NCBI GenBank assembly: GCA_947170265.1
Contig: CAMVSV010000022.1
Span: 1 to 38,369 of the forward strand
From: an uncultured Prevotella sp.
GTDB taxonomy: Bacteria > Bacteroidota > Bacteroidia > Bacteroidales > Bacteroidaceae
Length of the DNA stretch: 38,369 nucleotides
Direction of reading: 5' to 3'
The first letter of the stretch is position 1, and the number at the start of each line of letters is the position of its first letter. The translations under genes were made by a program, and so were the position numbers. Of this stretch, positions 6,518-14,191 are shown piece after piece. The notes under the pieces are model-generated. The model worked only from the letters and a program-made list of their open reading frames with translations, was not told the DNA's origin and ran no database searches.

Positions 6518-8182
6518 TTATTTGTGTGTAAGAAGCTCTTTGGCGTTGGTTATGGCGGCATCGGTAATATTATCGCCGGAGAGCATCTGTGCTATCTCAT
6601 TGATACGTTGTTGTTGCGACAGCTGAATGATATGGCTTGTCGTTGTGTTCCTGTCTTCTTCTTTGTAAACTTTATAGTGATGTGTTCCAAGTGCAGCTAT
6701 CTGTGGGAGGTGGGTGATGGAGATAACTTGCCTTTCGTTGTTTCCCATCTCCTGCATGATAGCAGCCATTTTCTGTGCTATCTTTCCGCTTACTCCCGTG
6801 TCTATCTCGTCGAAGATGATGGTAGGTAGCTTCACTTTGCCGCTAATCATTGCCTTCAGTGCAAGCATAACCCTGGCTATTTCGCCTCCCGAGGCAACCT
6901 GTGCCACGGGCTGCAGTTGCGTGTTTTTGTTGGCACTGAACAGGAATTGCAGCTTGTCGGTTCCTGTTGTGGTGAGTTGTGGTGCCGGGCTCACGCTTAC
7001 TTCAAACCTTACGTTGGGTATGCCTAAGGGTATGAGCCGTGAGAGCATTTCTTTTTCTATTGTCTTTGCTGCCTTGATGCGTGTGGCGGTGAGCTTCGCG
7101 GCAGCTTCCGTACATTGCTCGTTCAAGGCGTTTACCTTTGCTTGCAGGATGCTTAGTTGCTCATCGCTGTTGTCAATGTTGCTGATTTTGCTTTCGAGCT
7201 CTGCTTTTATTGTAAGCAGTTCTTTTGTTGAGGTTACATGGAATTTCTGTTCGAGGGCATAGATGTGGTCTAACCGTGAGTTTACGTCCTCAAGGCGTGC
7301 AGGGTTGTATTCTATGCTCTCGGCAACAGATGACAGCTCTTCGGCAATGTCTTTCAGCTCAATGTGTGAGCTGTCAACTCTTTCATAGAGTTCTTCTATT
7401 GAGGGGAAAACACTTGCTATGGAGTGAAGGCTCTGGGTTACCTTCCGTATTTGGTTCACTATGCCGTTATCGTCGCCATTGAGGAGTTCGTTGGCGGTGA
7501 AGAGTGAGTTCTTTATATCTTCGGAGTGGGATAGTGTGTTGCTTTCTTGCTCAAGTTGTTCCTGAAGGTCTTCAGTTAGCTTAGCCTTCTCGAGTTCTTG
7601 CAATTGGAAACGTATATAGTCGGCATCTCTCAGGTTTTCCTCTATGTCGTGTTTGAGTTGCGAGAGAGCCTGTTGTGAGTCTCTCAGGTCGTTAAAGAGT
7701 TGCCTGTAGGAATTGAGTTCTTTCTGGTTTTGTGCTATGGTATCGACTACATTGAGCTGGAAGTCTTCCTTTTGCAACAGCAGGTTTTGGTGTTGCGAGT
7801 GTATGTCTACGAGTTGTTCGCCTAATGACTTCAGCACTGCCAGCTGCACAGGTGTGTCGTTGACGAAGGCTCTTGACTTTCCGGTAGCACTTATTTCTCT
7901 CCTTATTATGCAGTCGCTTGCATCATACTCAATGTCGTTGTCGGTGAAGAACTGTTGGAAATCGTACTTTTCAAGGTTGAAGTGTGCTTCAACAATACAT
8001 TTCGCAGCACCGTTTTTTATGAGTTTAGCATCGGCTCGTTGTCCTAAGATCATTCCGAGAGCCCCGAGTATGATGCTCTTGCCTGCTCCGGTCTCACCTG
8101 TTATCACTGAGAACCCGTTGTGGAAGTCCACGTTGAGCTCGTCAATGAGTGCGAAGTTTTTTATAAATAGTTGTGTGAGCAT
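6518..8182 (-). CDS. recN: DNA repair protein RecN
   Basis: SMC-like ATPase acting in double-strand break repair with RecA. Walker A is GETGAGKS (residues 29-36), followed by GALGMILGQRAD, a RecN hallmark. The C-terminal half carries the ABC signature SGGEIARVMLALK, then Walker B in TIIFDEIDTGVSG and the H-loop region ITHLPQIAALG. Between them lie long helical coiled-coil arms (about 150-370). The 554-residue length is normal. It starts one base after the PorD-like gene, so it is surely co-transcribed and probably translationally coupled. Confidence 0.97.
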   Translation of the reverse strand: MLTQLFIKNFALIDELNVDFHNGFSVITGETGAGKSIILGALGMILGQRADAKLIKNGAAKCIVEAHFNLEKYDFQQFFTDNDIEYDASDCIIRREISATGKSRAFVNDTPVQLAVLKSLGEQLVDIHSQHQNLLLQKEDFQLNVVDTIAQNQKELNSYRQLFNDLRDSQQALSQLKHDIEENLRDADYIRFQLQELEKAKLTEDLQEQLEQESNTLSHSEDIKNSLFTANELLNGDDNGIVNQIRKVTQSLHSIASVFPSIEELYERVDSSHIELKDIAEELSSVAESIEYNPARLEDVNSRLDHIYALEQKFHVTSTKELLTIKAELESKISNIDNSDEQLSILQAKVNALNEQCTEAAAKLTATRIKAAKTIEKEMLSRLIPLGIPNVRFEVSVSPAPQLTTTGTDKLQFLFSANKNTQLQPVAQVASGGEIARVMLALKAMISGKVKLPTIIFDEIDTGVSGKIAQKMAAIMQEMGNNERQVISITHLPQIAALGTHHYKVYKEEDRNTTTSHIIQLSQQQRINEIAQMLSGDNITDAAITNAKELLTHK

Positions 8183-8183
8183 T

Positions 8184-9098
8184 TTATTCTTTTATTTTTT
8201 CCCACGAAGCGTTTTGGGATGCGTTGATGCCGAAGAGAATCTCATAGACGCTTTCTTTTTCTTTGGGAGTGCCTTTACCTTTATATATATTGGCGAGCTC
8301 GTCTTTCTTGTAATCGGTCCATATCTGTGGCAGTGAACTCATCGGACGGTTTTCGTGACACTTCTTGAGGTTTTCTTCCAATGCGGTGGTGATGTTTGTA
8401 CGTCCTCGGTCGGCATTGTTTGCCATCTCGTCGAGTCCGTTGCGATAGTAGTCGTACTGCAACTGTCGGAATGGTTGCATGGCTCCGTCGAGATAGTCGT
8501 TGATGATGGCAAACCTATTGCGGTCGTCATCGAACGAACGCCACCCTGTGAAGTTCAGGTTCTGTGCATTGTTGGCGAGGTTCATGCAGCGCTGCAGCAC
8601 ATCCTCTCCTCCCATTGGTGAGAAGCTGTCGAGATCCATGCCGATAATCAGGTAGGCATAGTATGCTATGAGTGCTGTGAGCTGATTGTCTATAATCTCT
8701 TCATTGAAGTCGAGTTGGTCGAACTGTGCAAACTCGAAATTGAAATCTCTGTCGTTGTTGTTGTAAAGTGTAGTGGTGTAGGCAGAGTTATATACGGGAC
8801 GGTTGGCTTGTATGAGAGCATTGCATGTGAAGAGATTTGCCGACTGGTCGTATTTAGTTACGGTGATGTTGAAGTTACACACAATGCGTTCGTTTTTCTG
8901 AAACTGCAGGTTAGTCCATTGCCTGTCGTTGATGAACTGCTCAAGTGTTTCTTGGAGATTGTCAAACACCGATGCGTCGGTACCCTGTATCTGGCTGTGG
9001 TTTATAGTGACTTTAGCCAGCAACTCCTGGGCATTGGCACAGGTGATGAATGCCAATGCCAGTGTTATGGTTGCTATTGTGTTTCTGACGATGCCCAT
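8184..9098 (-). CDS. DUF4835 family protein (PorD-like, type IX secretion)
   Basis: A 304-residue exported protein with a signal peptide (ALAFITCANAQ, cleavage about residue 23). It starts with QELLAKVTINHSQIQGTDAS, the typical opening of the DUF4835 family, which is annotated as type IX secretion protein PorD. Further family-like stretches are YYAYLIIGMDLDSFSP and LNFTGWRSFDDDRNRF. It is encoded between coaBC and recN, an arrangement I associate with Bacteroidota. Two other loci in the window encode type IX style C-terminal tails (4313-4471, 27128-27436), consistent with a secretion system in this organism. The molecular role of the family is poorly known. Confidence 0.8.
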   Translation of the reverse strand: MGIVRNTIATITLALAFITCANAQELLAKVTINHSQIQGTDASVFDNLQETLEQFINDRQWTNLQFQKNERIVCNFNITVTKYDQSANLFTCNALIQANRPVYNSAYTTTLYNNNDRDFNFEFAQFDQLDFNEEIIDNQLTALIAYYAYLIIGMDLDSFSPMGGEDVLQRCMNLANNAQNLNFTGWRSFDDDRNRFAIINDYLDGAMQPFRQLQYDYYRNGLDEMANNADRGRTNITTALEENLKKCHENRPMSSLPQIWTDYKKDELANIYKGKGTPKEKESVYEILFGINASQNASWEKIKE

Positions 9099-9118
9099 TT
9101 GCGTGTGTTTTTATAAGT

Positions 9119-10348
9119 TTAAAGAATGTTGCTCAGCTCGTTGATGATGTCTCTTGCTACCTCAGTTTTCGGTTTCTTCCCATATTGTTTAATGCCCTGT
9201 TCAGATATGATCATTATCTGGTTGTCGTCGCTTTGGAATGTGGTACCGGGAATGCGTGTGGAGTTGAGCACAATGAAGTCGGCATTCTTTCTTATTCTCT
9301 TGCCTTCGGCATTGTGTTGCTCGTTGTTGGTTTCAAGTGCGAATGCCACTATGCGTTGGTGGGGTTGCTTCATCCTTCCGAGCTCGGCAGCAATGTCTTG
9401 GGTGGGCTTGAGCTTTATCACGAGGTCGTTGTCTTTGCGCTTGATTTTTTCCGTTGCCATTTGCTCAGGCTTAAAATCTGCCACAGCAGCACAGAGTATG
9501 GCTGCGTCGTGCTGGGGAAACTCGCTCGTAGCAATGTCGTACATCTGTTGACAGCTCTCGATGTCGATGCGACGTATGCCTTCGGAACATGTCAATGCCA
9601 CGGGTCCTGATATGAGCGTGACCTCAGCGCCTCTTCTCTTACATTCTTCTGCGAGGGCAAATCCCATTTTTCCGCTTGAATAGTTTCCAATGAATCTTAC
9701 CGGGTCAATTTTCTCATATGTCGGACCGGCAGTTATGAGTATTCTTTTGTTTGACAGGTCTTGTTTGCTGTCGCTGTAAGATTGGGTAGTGGAGTCGTTG
9801 TCCCTGTTGGCAAAGAACAATTCAATCTCGTTTACAATGGTCTCTGGCTCTTCCATCCTCCCCTTTCCTTCAAGTCCACTTGCGAGGAAGCCGCTTGCTG
9901 GCTCTATAATCCTGTTTCCAAAGGATTTTAGTGTGGCGATGTTTTGTTGTGTAGAGGGATGCTTGTACATGTCAAGATCCATTGCCGGTGCAAAAAACAC
10001 TGGTGCCTTCATGGAAAGATATGTGGTTATGAGCATGTTATCGGCAATGCCGTTAGCCATTTTGCCCAATGTGCTTGCCGTGCATGGTGCTATGAGCATG
10101 GCATCAGCCCATAGTCCGAGGTCTACATGTGAGTTCCATGTGCCGTCGCGTTGTGCAAAGAATTCGCTTATAACGGGTTTGTGCGTCAGTGCAGAGAGCG
10201 TTATAGGTGTTATGAACTCTTTGCCGGCTGGAGTGATTACCACTTGCACCTCAGCACCTTTCTTTATAAGCAGCCTTATAATAATGCATGCTTTATATGC
10301 TGCGATGGAGCCTGTGATGCCCAAAACTATTTTCTTTCCTTTCAACAT
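9119..10348 (-). CDS. coaBC: Bifunctional phosphopantothenoylcysteine decarboxylase / phosphopantothenate-cysteine ligase
   Basis: Two consecutive steps of coenzyme A synthesis. The N-terminal flavoprotein decarboxylase (about 1-185) has GITGSIAAYKA, the catalytic His in NSHVDLGLW (H74) and the FMN-binding IAPCTASTLGKMANG. The C-terminal synthetase (about 195-409) has ITAGPTYEKIDPVRFIGNYS and the lysine-rich KIKRK segment. Two decarboxylase hallmarks differ from the classical enzyme: the PxMN motif reads PAMD (121-124), and the ACG active-site cysteine motif reads ASG (156-158). These may be a clade variant. It lies 42 bases after the exonuclease gene and 20 before the PorD-like gene. Confidence 0.95.
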   Translation of the reverse strand: MLKGKKIVLGITGSIAAYKACIIIRLLIKKGAEVQVVITPAGKEFITPITLSALTHKPVISEFFAQRDGTWNSHVDLGLWADAMLIAPCTASTLGKMANGIADNMLITTYLSMKAPVFFAPAMDLDMYKHPSTQQNIATLKSFGNRIIEPASGFLASGLEGKGRMEEPETIVNEIELFFANRDNDSTTQSYSDSKQDLSNKRILITAGPTYEKIDPVRFIGNYSSGKMGFALAEECKRRGAEVTLISGPVALTCSEGIRRIDIESCQQMYDIATSEFPQHDAAILCAAVADFKPEQMATEKIKRKDNDLVIKLKPTQDIAAELGRMKQPHQRIVAFALETNNEQHNAEGKRIRKNADFIVLNSTRIPGTTFQSDDNQIMIISEQGIKQYGKKPKTEVARDIINELSNIL

Positions 10349-10390
10349 TGTCAGATTGTTTTCTTTTATGAGAATGGGGGATTGGCTTTG

Positions 10391-11251
10391 TTATTGTTTC
10401 TGCCTGCTGAGCTCACGCAGACGTATTCGTGTGAGCACTTGCTTGGTATTGCTGCTGAAGTCACCGTTCATTATCCATCCGTAGTAGCCCTGGTCCATGC
10501 GCATGACATCAACAACAGGCTTGCCTTTGTATTTCCCAAAGTTGAACACTTCGTGTTTCTGTGGTTTCCCGTCGGCACCCATTATAGGCTTTCCCTTGCT
10601 GTCGGTCTTGTCTTTCCACACTATTCGTCCAGCAAAATCAACATTGTCGTTGAGCTTGGATAATGATGCAAGCTCATCCATGTCGTTGTGGAGCACCTTG
10701 TCGTCTTCGTCTTGTACTCCCGGTGCATATCTGTCGAGTTGTCCTTTCAATACGGCATAGGTCGCTTCGGCATCTTGATCGGCGAGGTGTGCCTGGAAGT
10801 CATCGCTCATTTTCCGTCCGGTGTAGAATTTGTAGGCAGCAGCCAAGTTTCTCGGCTCCATTCGGTGGAATATGGTCTGTACGTCAATGAGGCGGCTTTT
10901 CGAGAAATCAAAGTCTACACCCGCTCTTATGAACTCTTCGGCGAGCATTGGAATGTCGAAGTGGTTTGAATTGAAACCGGCAAAGTCGCTTCCGCTGAAA
11001 TCCTGGCAGAGCTGTGGGGCAATCTCCTTGAATGTGGGGGCATCGGCCACTTGCTCATTGGTTATGTGGGTTAGCTCAACAACCTCAGGAGGTATGGGCT
11101 TGCTTGGTTTGACAAACATGCTCTTCCGTTCTTCGTTGCCATCGGGCCATATTTTAATATATGATATCTGTATGATATTGTCTCTAACAATATCAAGCCC
11201 CGTTGTTTCCAAATCGAAAACAACAAGGGGCTTGGTGAGGTTTAGTTTCAT
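10391..11251 (-). CDS. DnaQ-like 3'-5' exonuclease (DEDDh family)
   Basis: Exonuclease of the DNA polymerase III epsilon superfamily. Exo I is VFDLETTGL with D13 and E15, Exo II is FNSNHFDIPML, and Exo III is HLADQDAEAT, giving the full DEDDh set within residues 10-175. A C-terminal extension (about 225-286) has FNFGKYKGKPVVDV and GYYGWIMNGDF, a small module often found behind DnaQ-type nucleases. It starts 26 bases after dnaN, suggesting a role with the clamp in replication proofreading or repair. Whether it is the main replicative proofreader or an accessory nuclease cannot be decided here. Confidence 0.92.
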   Translation of the reverse strand: MKLNLTKPLVVFDLETTGLDIVRDNIIQISYIKIWPDGNEERKSMFVKPSKPIPPEVVELTHITNEQVADAPTFKEIAPQLCQDFSGSDFAGFNSNHFDIPMLAEEFIRAGVDFDFSKSRLIDVQTIFHRMEPRNLAAAYKFYTGRKMSDDFQAHLADQDAEATYAVLKGQLDRYAPGVQDEDDKVLHNDMDELASLSKLNDNVDFAGRIVWKDKTDSKGKPIMGADGKPQKHEVFNFGKYKGKPVVDVMRMDQGYYGWIMNGDFSSNTKQVLTRIRLRELSRQKQ

Positions 11252-11277
11252 AAACTATTGTTCTGTATTGTGGAATA

Positions 11278-12402
11278 TCAGTCGTTGAGCAGCATAGGCA
11301 TGATGAGCATGAGCACTTCTTCGTTTTCAGGCATGACACTCGGTGAGATGATACCTGCTCGTGAAGCGTCGCCCAGCTCTATGACTACGTCGTCGCTGTC
11401 AAGGTTGTTTAGTATTTCTACGAAGCTTGAACCCTTGAAGCCAATGCTCATGGGTGTACCCTCGTAGGAGCATGTGATGCTTTCCTTGGCACTGGTGGCA
11501 AAGTCTATGTCTTCAGCCGTGAGTGTGAGGGTGCCGTTGTCAACCTGGAAGCGTATGAGTTGTGAGCTGTCGCTTGAGAAAGGCAACACACGACGCAGTG
11601 CTCCCAGCAACGATTTCCTGTCAATGGTTATCTGGTTGGGATTGTCTTGTGGAATAACGCTGTTGTAGTTGGGATAGCGACCTTCAATGAGGCGGCATGT
11701 GAGAGTGCCGTCGGCAAAGTTTATTTCGGCAGAGCGCTCGTCGAACTTCAATACCACGTCTCCTTCATCATGACCAAGAACATTCTTGAGCAACGTGGCA
11801 GGCTTCTTTGGCAGGATGAACGATGTAGGCATGTCGCTCTTGATGCCGAAATTCTTGTTTCTTACAAGCTTATGACCATCGCTTGCAACAATAGCCAGTG
11901 ATTCGGCATTGAGGTCGAAATATATTCCGTTCATCACGGGGCGCAGCTCGTCTTGTGCTGTGGCAAAGATAGAGCGGGTGATATTGTCCAGCATTATTCC
12001 GGCTTCCATGGTTATAATTGTTGCCTGATCGCTTATGGGCTGTGCCTTGGGGTACTCGTCGGGGTTTTGTATGGGAAAGTTATATGAACCGTTCTGATAG
12101 GTGATATACATCTTCCATTCATCATAGTTCACATCGATGGTCAAGGGCTGTTCTGGCAACTCCTTCACTGCATCAATAATAGTGTGGCTGTTAACGGCGA
12201 AGTTGCCTTCACCCTCACATGTATCGAGCTGCAAGGCACTTCTCATCACGTTTTCACTGTCGGATGCTGTCACGTTGAGTTGGTTGTCGTGTACTTCAAA
12301 CAGGAAGCTGTTTAGGATCGGTAGCGAGTTTTTGCTGTTAATCACTTTGGCGAGTGTCAGCAATCTGTTGCTTAGTGTGCTGCTTGAAATGATAAATCTC
12401 AT
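11278..12402 (-). CDS. dnaN: DNA polymerase III subunit beta (sliding clamp)
   Basis: Ring-forming processivity clamp. At 374 residues it fits the family, with the opening MRFIISSSTLSNRL, the domain-boundary stretch NGIYFDLNAESLAIVASDGHK and the C-terminal segment ending in LMPMLLND, matching the usual MPM(R/L) ending. It is the first gene of the minus-strand run, with a consensus promoter at 12458-12465, so the clamp sets the expression level of the exonuclease, coaBC, PorD-like, recN and TPR genes behind it. It is not next to dnaA here. Confidence 0.97.
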   Translation of the reverse strand: MRFIISSSTLSNRLLTLAKVINSKNSLPILNSFLFEVHDNQLNVTASDSENVMRSALQLDTCEGEGNFAVNSHTIIDAVKELPEQPLTIDVNYDEWKMYITYQNGSYNFPIQNPDEYPKAQPISDQATIITMEAGIMLDNITRSIFATAQDELRPVMNGIYFDLNAESLAIVASDGHKLVRNKNFGIKSDMPTSFILPKKPATLLKNVLGHDEGDVVLKFDERSAEINFADGTLTCRLIEGRYPNYNSVIPQDNPNQITIDRKSLLGALRRVLPFSSDSSQLIRFQVDNGTLTLTAEDIDFATSAKESITCSYEGTPMSIGFKGSSFVEILNNLDSDDVVIELGDASRAGIISPSVMPENEEVLMLIMPMLLND

Positions 12403-12457
12403 GGGTCTCTATAATTAAGTTTGTTTAATACGTTTATGCTATAGTCTTATTGACGCA

Positions 12458-12465
12458 CAAAAATA
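12458..12465 (-). promoter_or_regulatory. -7 promoter element of the dnaN operon
   Basis: TATTTTTG on the minus strand matches TAnnTTTG, 55 bases upstream of the dnaN start codon. No other consensus element was noticed in the short gaps between the six genes, which supports one transcript. Confidence 0.6.
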
Positions 12466-12528
12466 CAAAAAAGCCATGTGTTAGGCAAAAAATAGCTGTA
12501 AAAGTTTCTGAATTTAGAACTATTTTAG

Positions 12529-12536
12529 TAATTTCG
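12529..12536 (+). promoter_or_regulatory. Weak -7 candidate for the DUF3127 gene
   Basis: TAATTTCG differs from TAnnTTTG by one base and lies 33 bases before the start codon at 12570. It is divergent from the dnaN promoter 64 bases away. Confidence 0.35.
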
Positions 12537-12569
12537 CAAACACTAAATTATTAAAATAGCAATCGTATA

Positions 12570-12977
12570 ATGGAAATAACAGGAAAGATTATTCTCGTGT
12601 TGCCCGAACGCAGTGGTGTTTCGGCACGCGGAGAGTGGAAAGCTGGTTCATATGTCATAGAGACTCATGAACAATATCCCAAGAAAATGGTGTTTGATGT
12701 GTTCGGTGCCGATAGGCTCGCCCAGTTCAATATTCAGGCTGGCGAGGAGCTGATAGTGTCGTTCGACATTGATGCGCATGAGTATCAGGGACGTTGGTAC
12801 AACAGTGTGCGTGCATGGAACGTACAGCGTGTGGATGCTGTGGCAGCAGCTGCTGCCGGTGCCATTCCTGCTGCAGCACCCGTGCCTCCCGTTCAGACAG
12901 CTGCTCCCGCTGGAGGCTCACAGGCTCCCTTCCCTCCATCGCAGGACGGCGACAGTAATGACGACCTGCCATTCTGA
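12570..12977 (+). CDS. DUF3127 domain protein with SSB-like acidic C-terminus
   Basis: A 135-residue protein. Residues 1-90 match the DUF3127 family (ITGKIILVLPERSGVSARGE, FDVFGADRLAQFNI, SFDIDAHEYQGRWYNSVRAW), predicted to be OB-fold-like and common in Bacteroidota. A low-complexity Ala/Pro/Gln linker (about 93-125) follows, ending in DGDSNDDLPF. That layout (OB-like domain, flexible linker, acidic tip ending in Pro-Phe) is the layout of single-stranded DNA-binding protein SSB, whose last residues DDDIPF recruit repair enzymes. It is encoded divergently from dnaN. A role in DNA maintenance is inferred; no function is established. Confidence 0.85.
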   Translation: MEITGKIILVLPERSGVSARGEWKAGSYVIETHEQYPKKMVFDVFGADRLAQFNIQAGEELIVSFDIDAHEYQGRWYNSVRAWNVQRVDAVAAAAAGAIPAAAPVPPVQTAAPAGGSQAPFPPSQDGDSNDDLPF

Positions 12978-12996
12978 CGAAAGGGTACATGTATAA

Positions 12997-13057
12997 ATAA
13001 AACGAGAAAAGCCAAATGCAAACTTATGACGTTTGCATTTGGCTTTTCTCGTTTTAT
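12997..13057. terminator. 27-bp perfect bidirectional terminator
   Basis: Arms 12997-13023 and 13031-13057 are exact complements over 27 bases, with a 7-base loop (TTATGAC). Both flanks give T-rich 3' ends (TCGTTTTAT), so it can end transcription of the DUF3127 gene and of the convergent glycosyltransferase gene. Confidence 0.9.
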
Positions 13058-13067
13058 GTGATAGTTG

Positions 13068-14189
13068 TCAGAGAATTTTTGTCATGATGTTTTGCGTGGT
13101 GCTGTCGCTCTTCGGCGGCATGGGCATGAAGCCTTCTCCGAGCATGAGCAAGCTGTGGAGCACCGAGAGCATGCGGCTGGTGAAGGTGTAGATACTGAGC
13201 TTGCGGCTTGTTTCTGCAAACTCGTCTTCGTCGTAGTCGCCATATCGGAAAGCTATGTACAGTTCCGAGAGTTGCTTCATGGTCAAAGTGTTCTTTTGTA
13301 TGTGCTTCTTAGCGTCGATAAGCATTGCAACCAGTTGTTGCAGGGTGGCGCTTGAGTCGTGGAGCAGGGTGGTGGCTTTGCCCTTGGGAAGCAACCGCTT
13401 CAGTGGCTGTGTGTCTTTCTTGTGTTTCTTCGGGTATCTTGCAATGGCGGCAGCATTGATGTCCGGGGCTTCTATGTCGTTCATGTATGTGGACAGGTCT
13501 ATAATATCCCTTATTCCTTCATCGTCGGCATATAGCATGATGCGTTGCCATTGCGTGTCATTGAGTGATGTCACGAGTGTGTGTTCTTCCTTGGTGAGAG
13601 TCTGCTGGTAGTCATCTCGTGCTATGCCAGTTCTGAGAAGACAGCAAATGGCTTGTTTCTCTTGGTCTGTCATGAGCAGGCGATAGCGGGTGTCAATGAC
13701 TTTCCTGTATACAGCTAAGGTCTCTTCGGCCATCTGACGGTGGCTCATGGTGCTGTCGAGGATGCTGGCTTTGACCACATCTATATTGTTGTTCCATCCC
13801 AACTGTTGCAGGCTTTCCTTCTCACGCATTGTCATGGCTATCAGTGCGTCGGCAATCTCCACGGCTTTCTGTTGATAGAGCAGTCGTTTGCCTTGCTTGG
13901 TTATCTGTTGCTCGTGCTGCATGGTGAAGGCATCGAGGTCACCATGGGGCGACAAAACCACAGCCATACCTTTTTCTTTCATGCCGGCAATCAGTCGGGT
14001 GGAGTTTATGTCCCAGCATGAGTGTATGTGAACAATGTCAAACCTGTCGTCGCGTCCCAGTGTCTTCAGGGTTTTGTCTGTGACAATCAATGCCTGAACA
14101 TGCTCACTTAAAGCCTCGCACAGCGTTCTCACATGCGTTGTTCTGAGGTCGTTTTCTTTTGTTTCTGAGATGTAATGGAGTGTTTTCAT
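13068..14189 (-). CDS. Half-glycosyltransferase (GT4-like acceptor domain) with unknown helical C-terminal domain
   Basis: A 373-residue protein. Residues 1-160 resemble the N-terminal Rossmann domain of GT4 glycosyltransferases: MKTLHYISE, THVRTLCEALSE, FDIVHIHSCWD, VVLSPHGDLDAF and ADALIAMTMREKESLQQLGW. The donor-binding GT-B domain with its E-x7-E motif is not seen. Instead residues about 165-373 are mostly helical and unlike anything I recognise. It may therefore be inactive, or work with a partner. It lies two bases after the GT2 gene, so the two products probably act together. Position at the end of the his/lys block does not explain its job. Confidence 0.65.
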   Translation of the reverse strand: MKTLHYISETKENDLRTTHVRTLCEALSEHVQALIVTDKTLKTLGRDDRFDIVHIHSCWDINSTRLIAGMKEKGMAVVLSPHGDLDAFTMQHEQQITKQGKRLLYQQKAVEIADALIAMTMREKESLQQLGWNNNIDVVKASILDSTMSHRQMAEETLAVYRKVIDTRYRLLMTDQEKQAICCLLRTGIARDDYQQTLTKEEHTLVTSLNDTQWQRIMLYADDEGIRDIIDLSTYMNDIEAPDINAAAIARYPKKHKKDTQPLKRLLPKGKATTLLHDSSATLQQLVAMLIDAKKHIQKNTLTMKQLSELYIAFRYGDYDEDEFAETSRKLSIYTFTSRMLSVLHSLLMLGEGFMPMPPKSDSTTQNIMTKIL

Positions 14190-14191
14190 CT

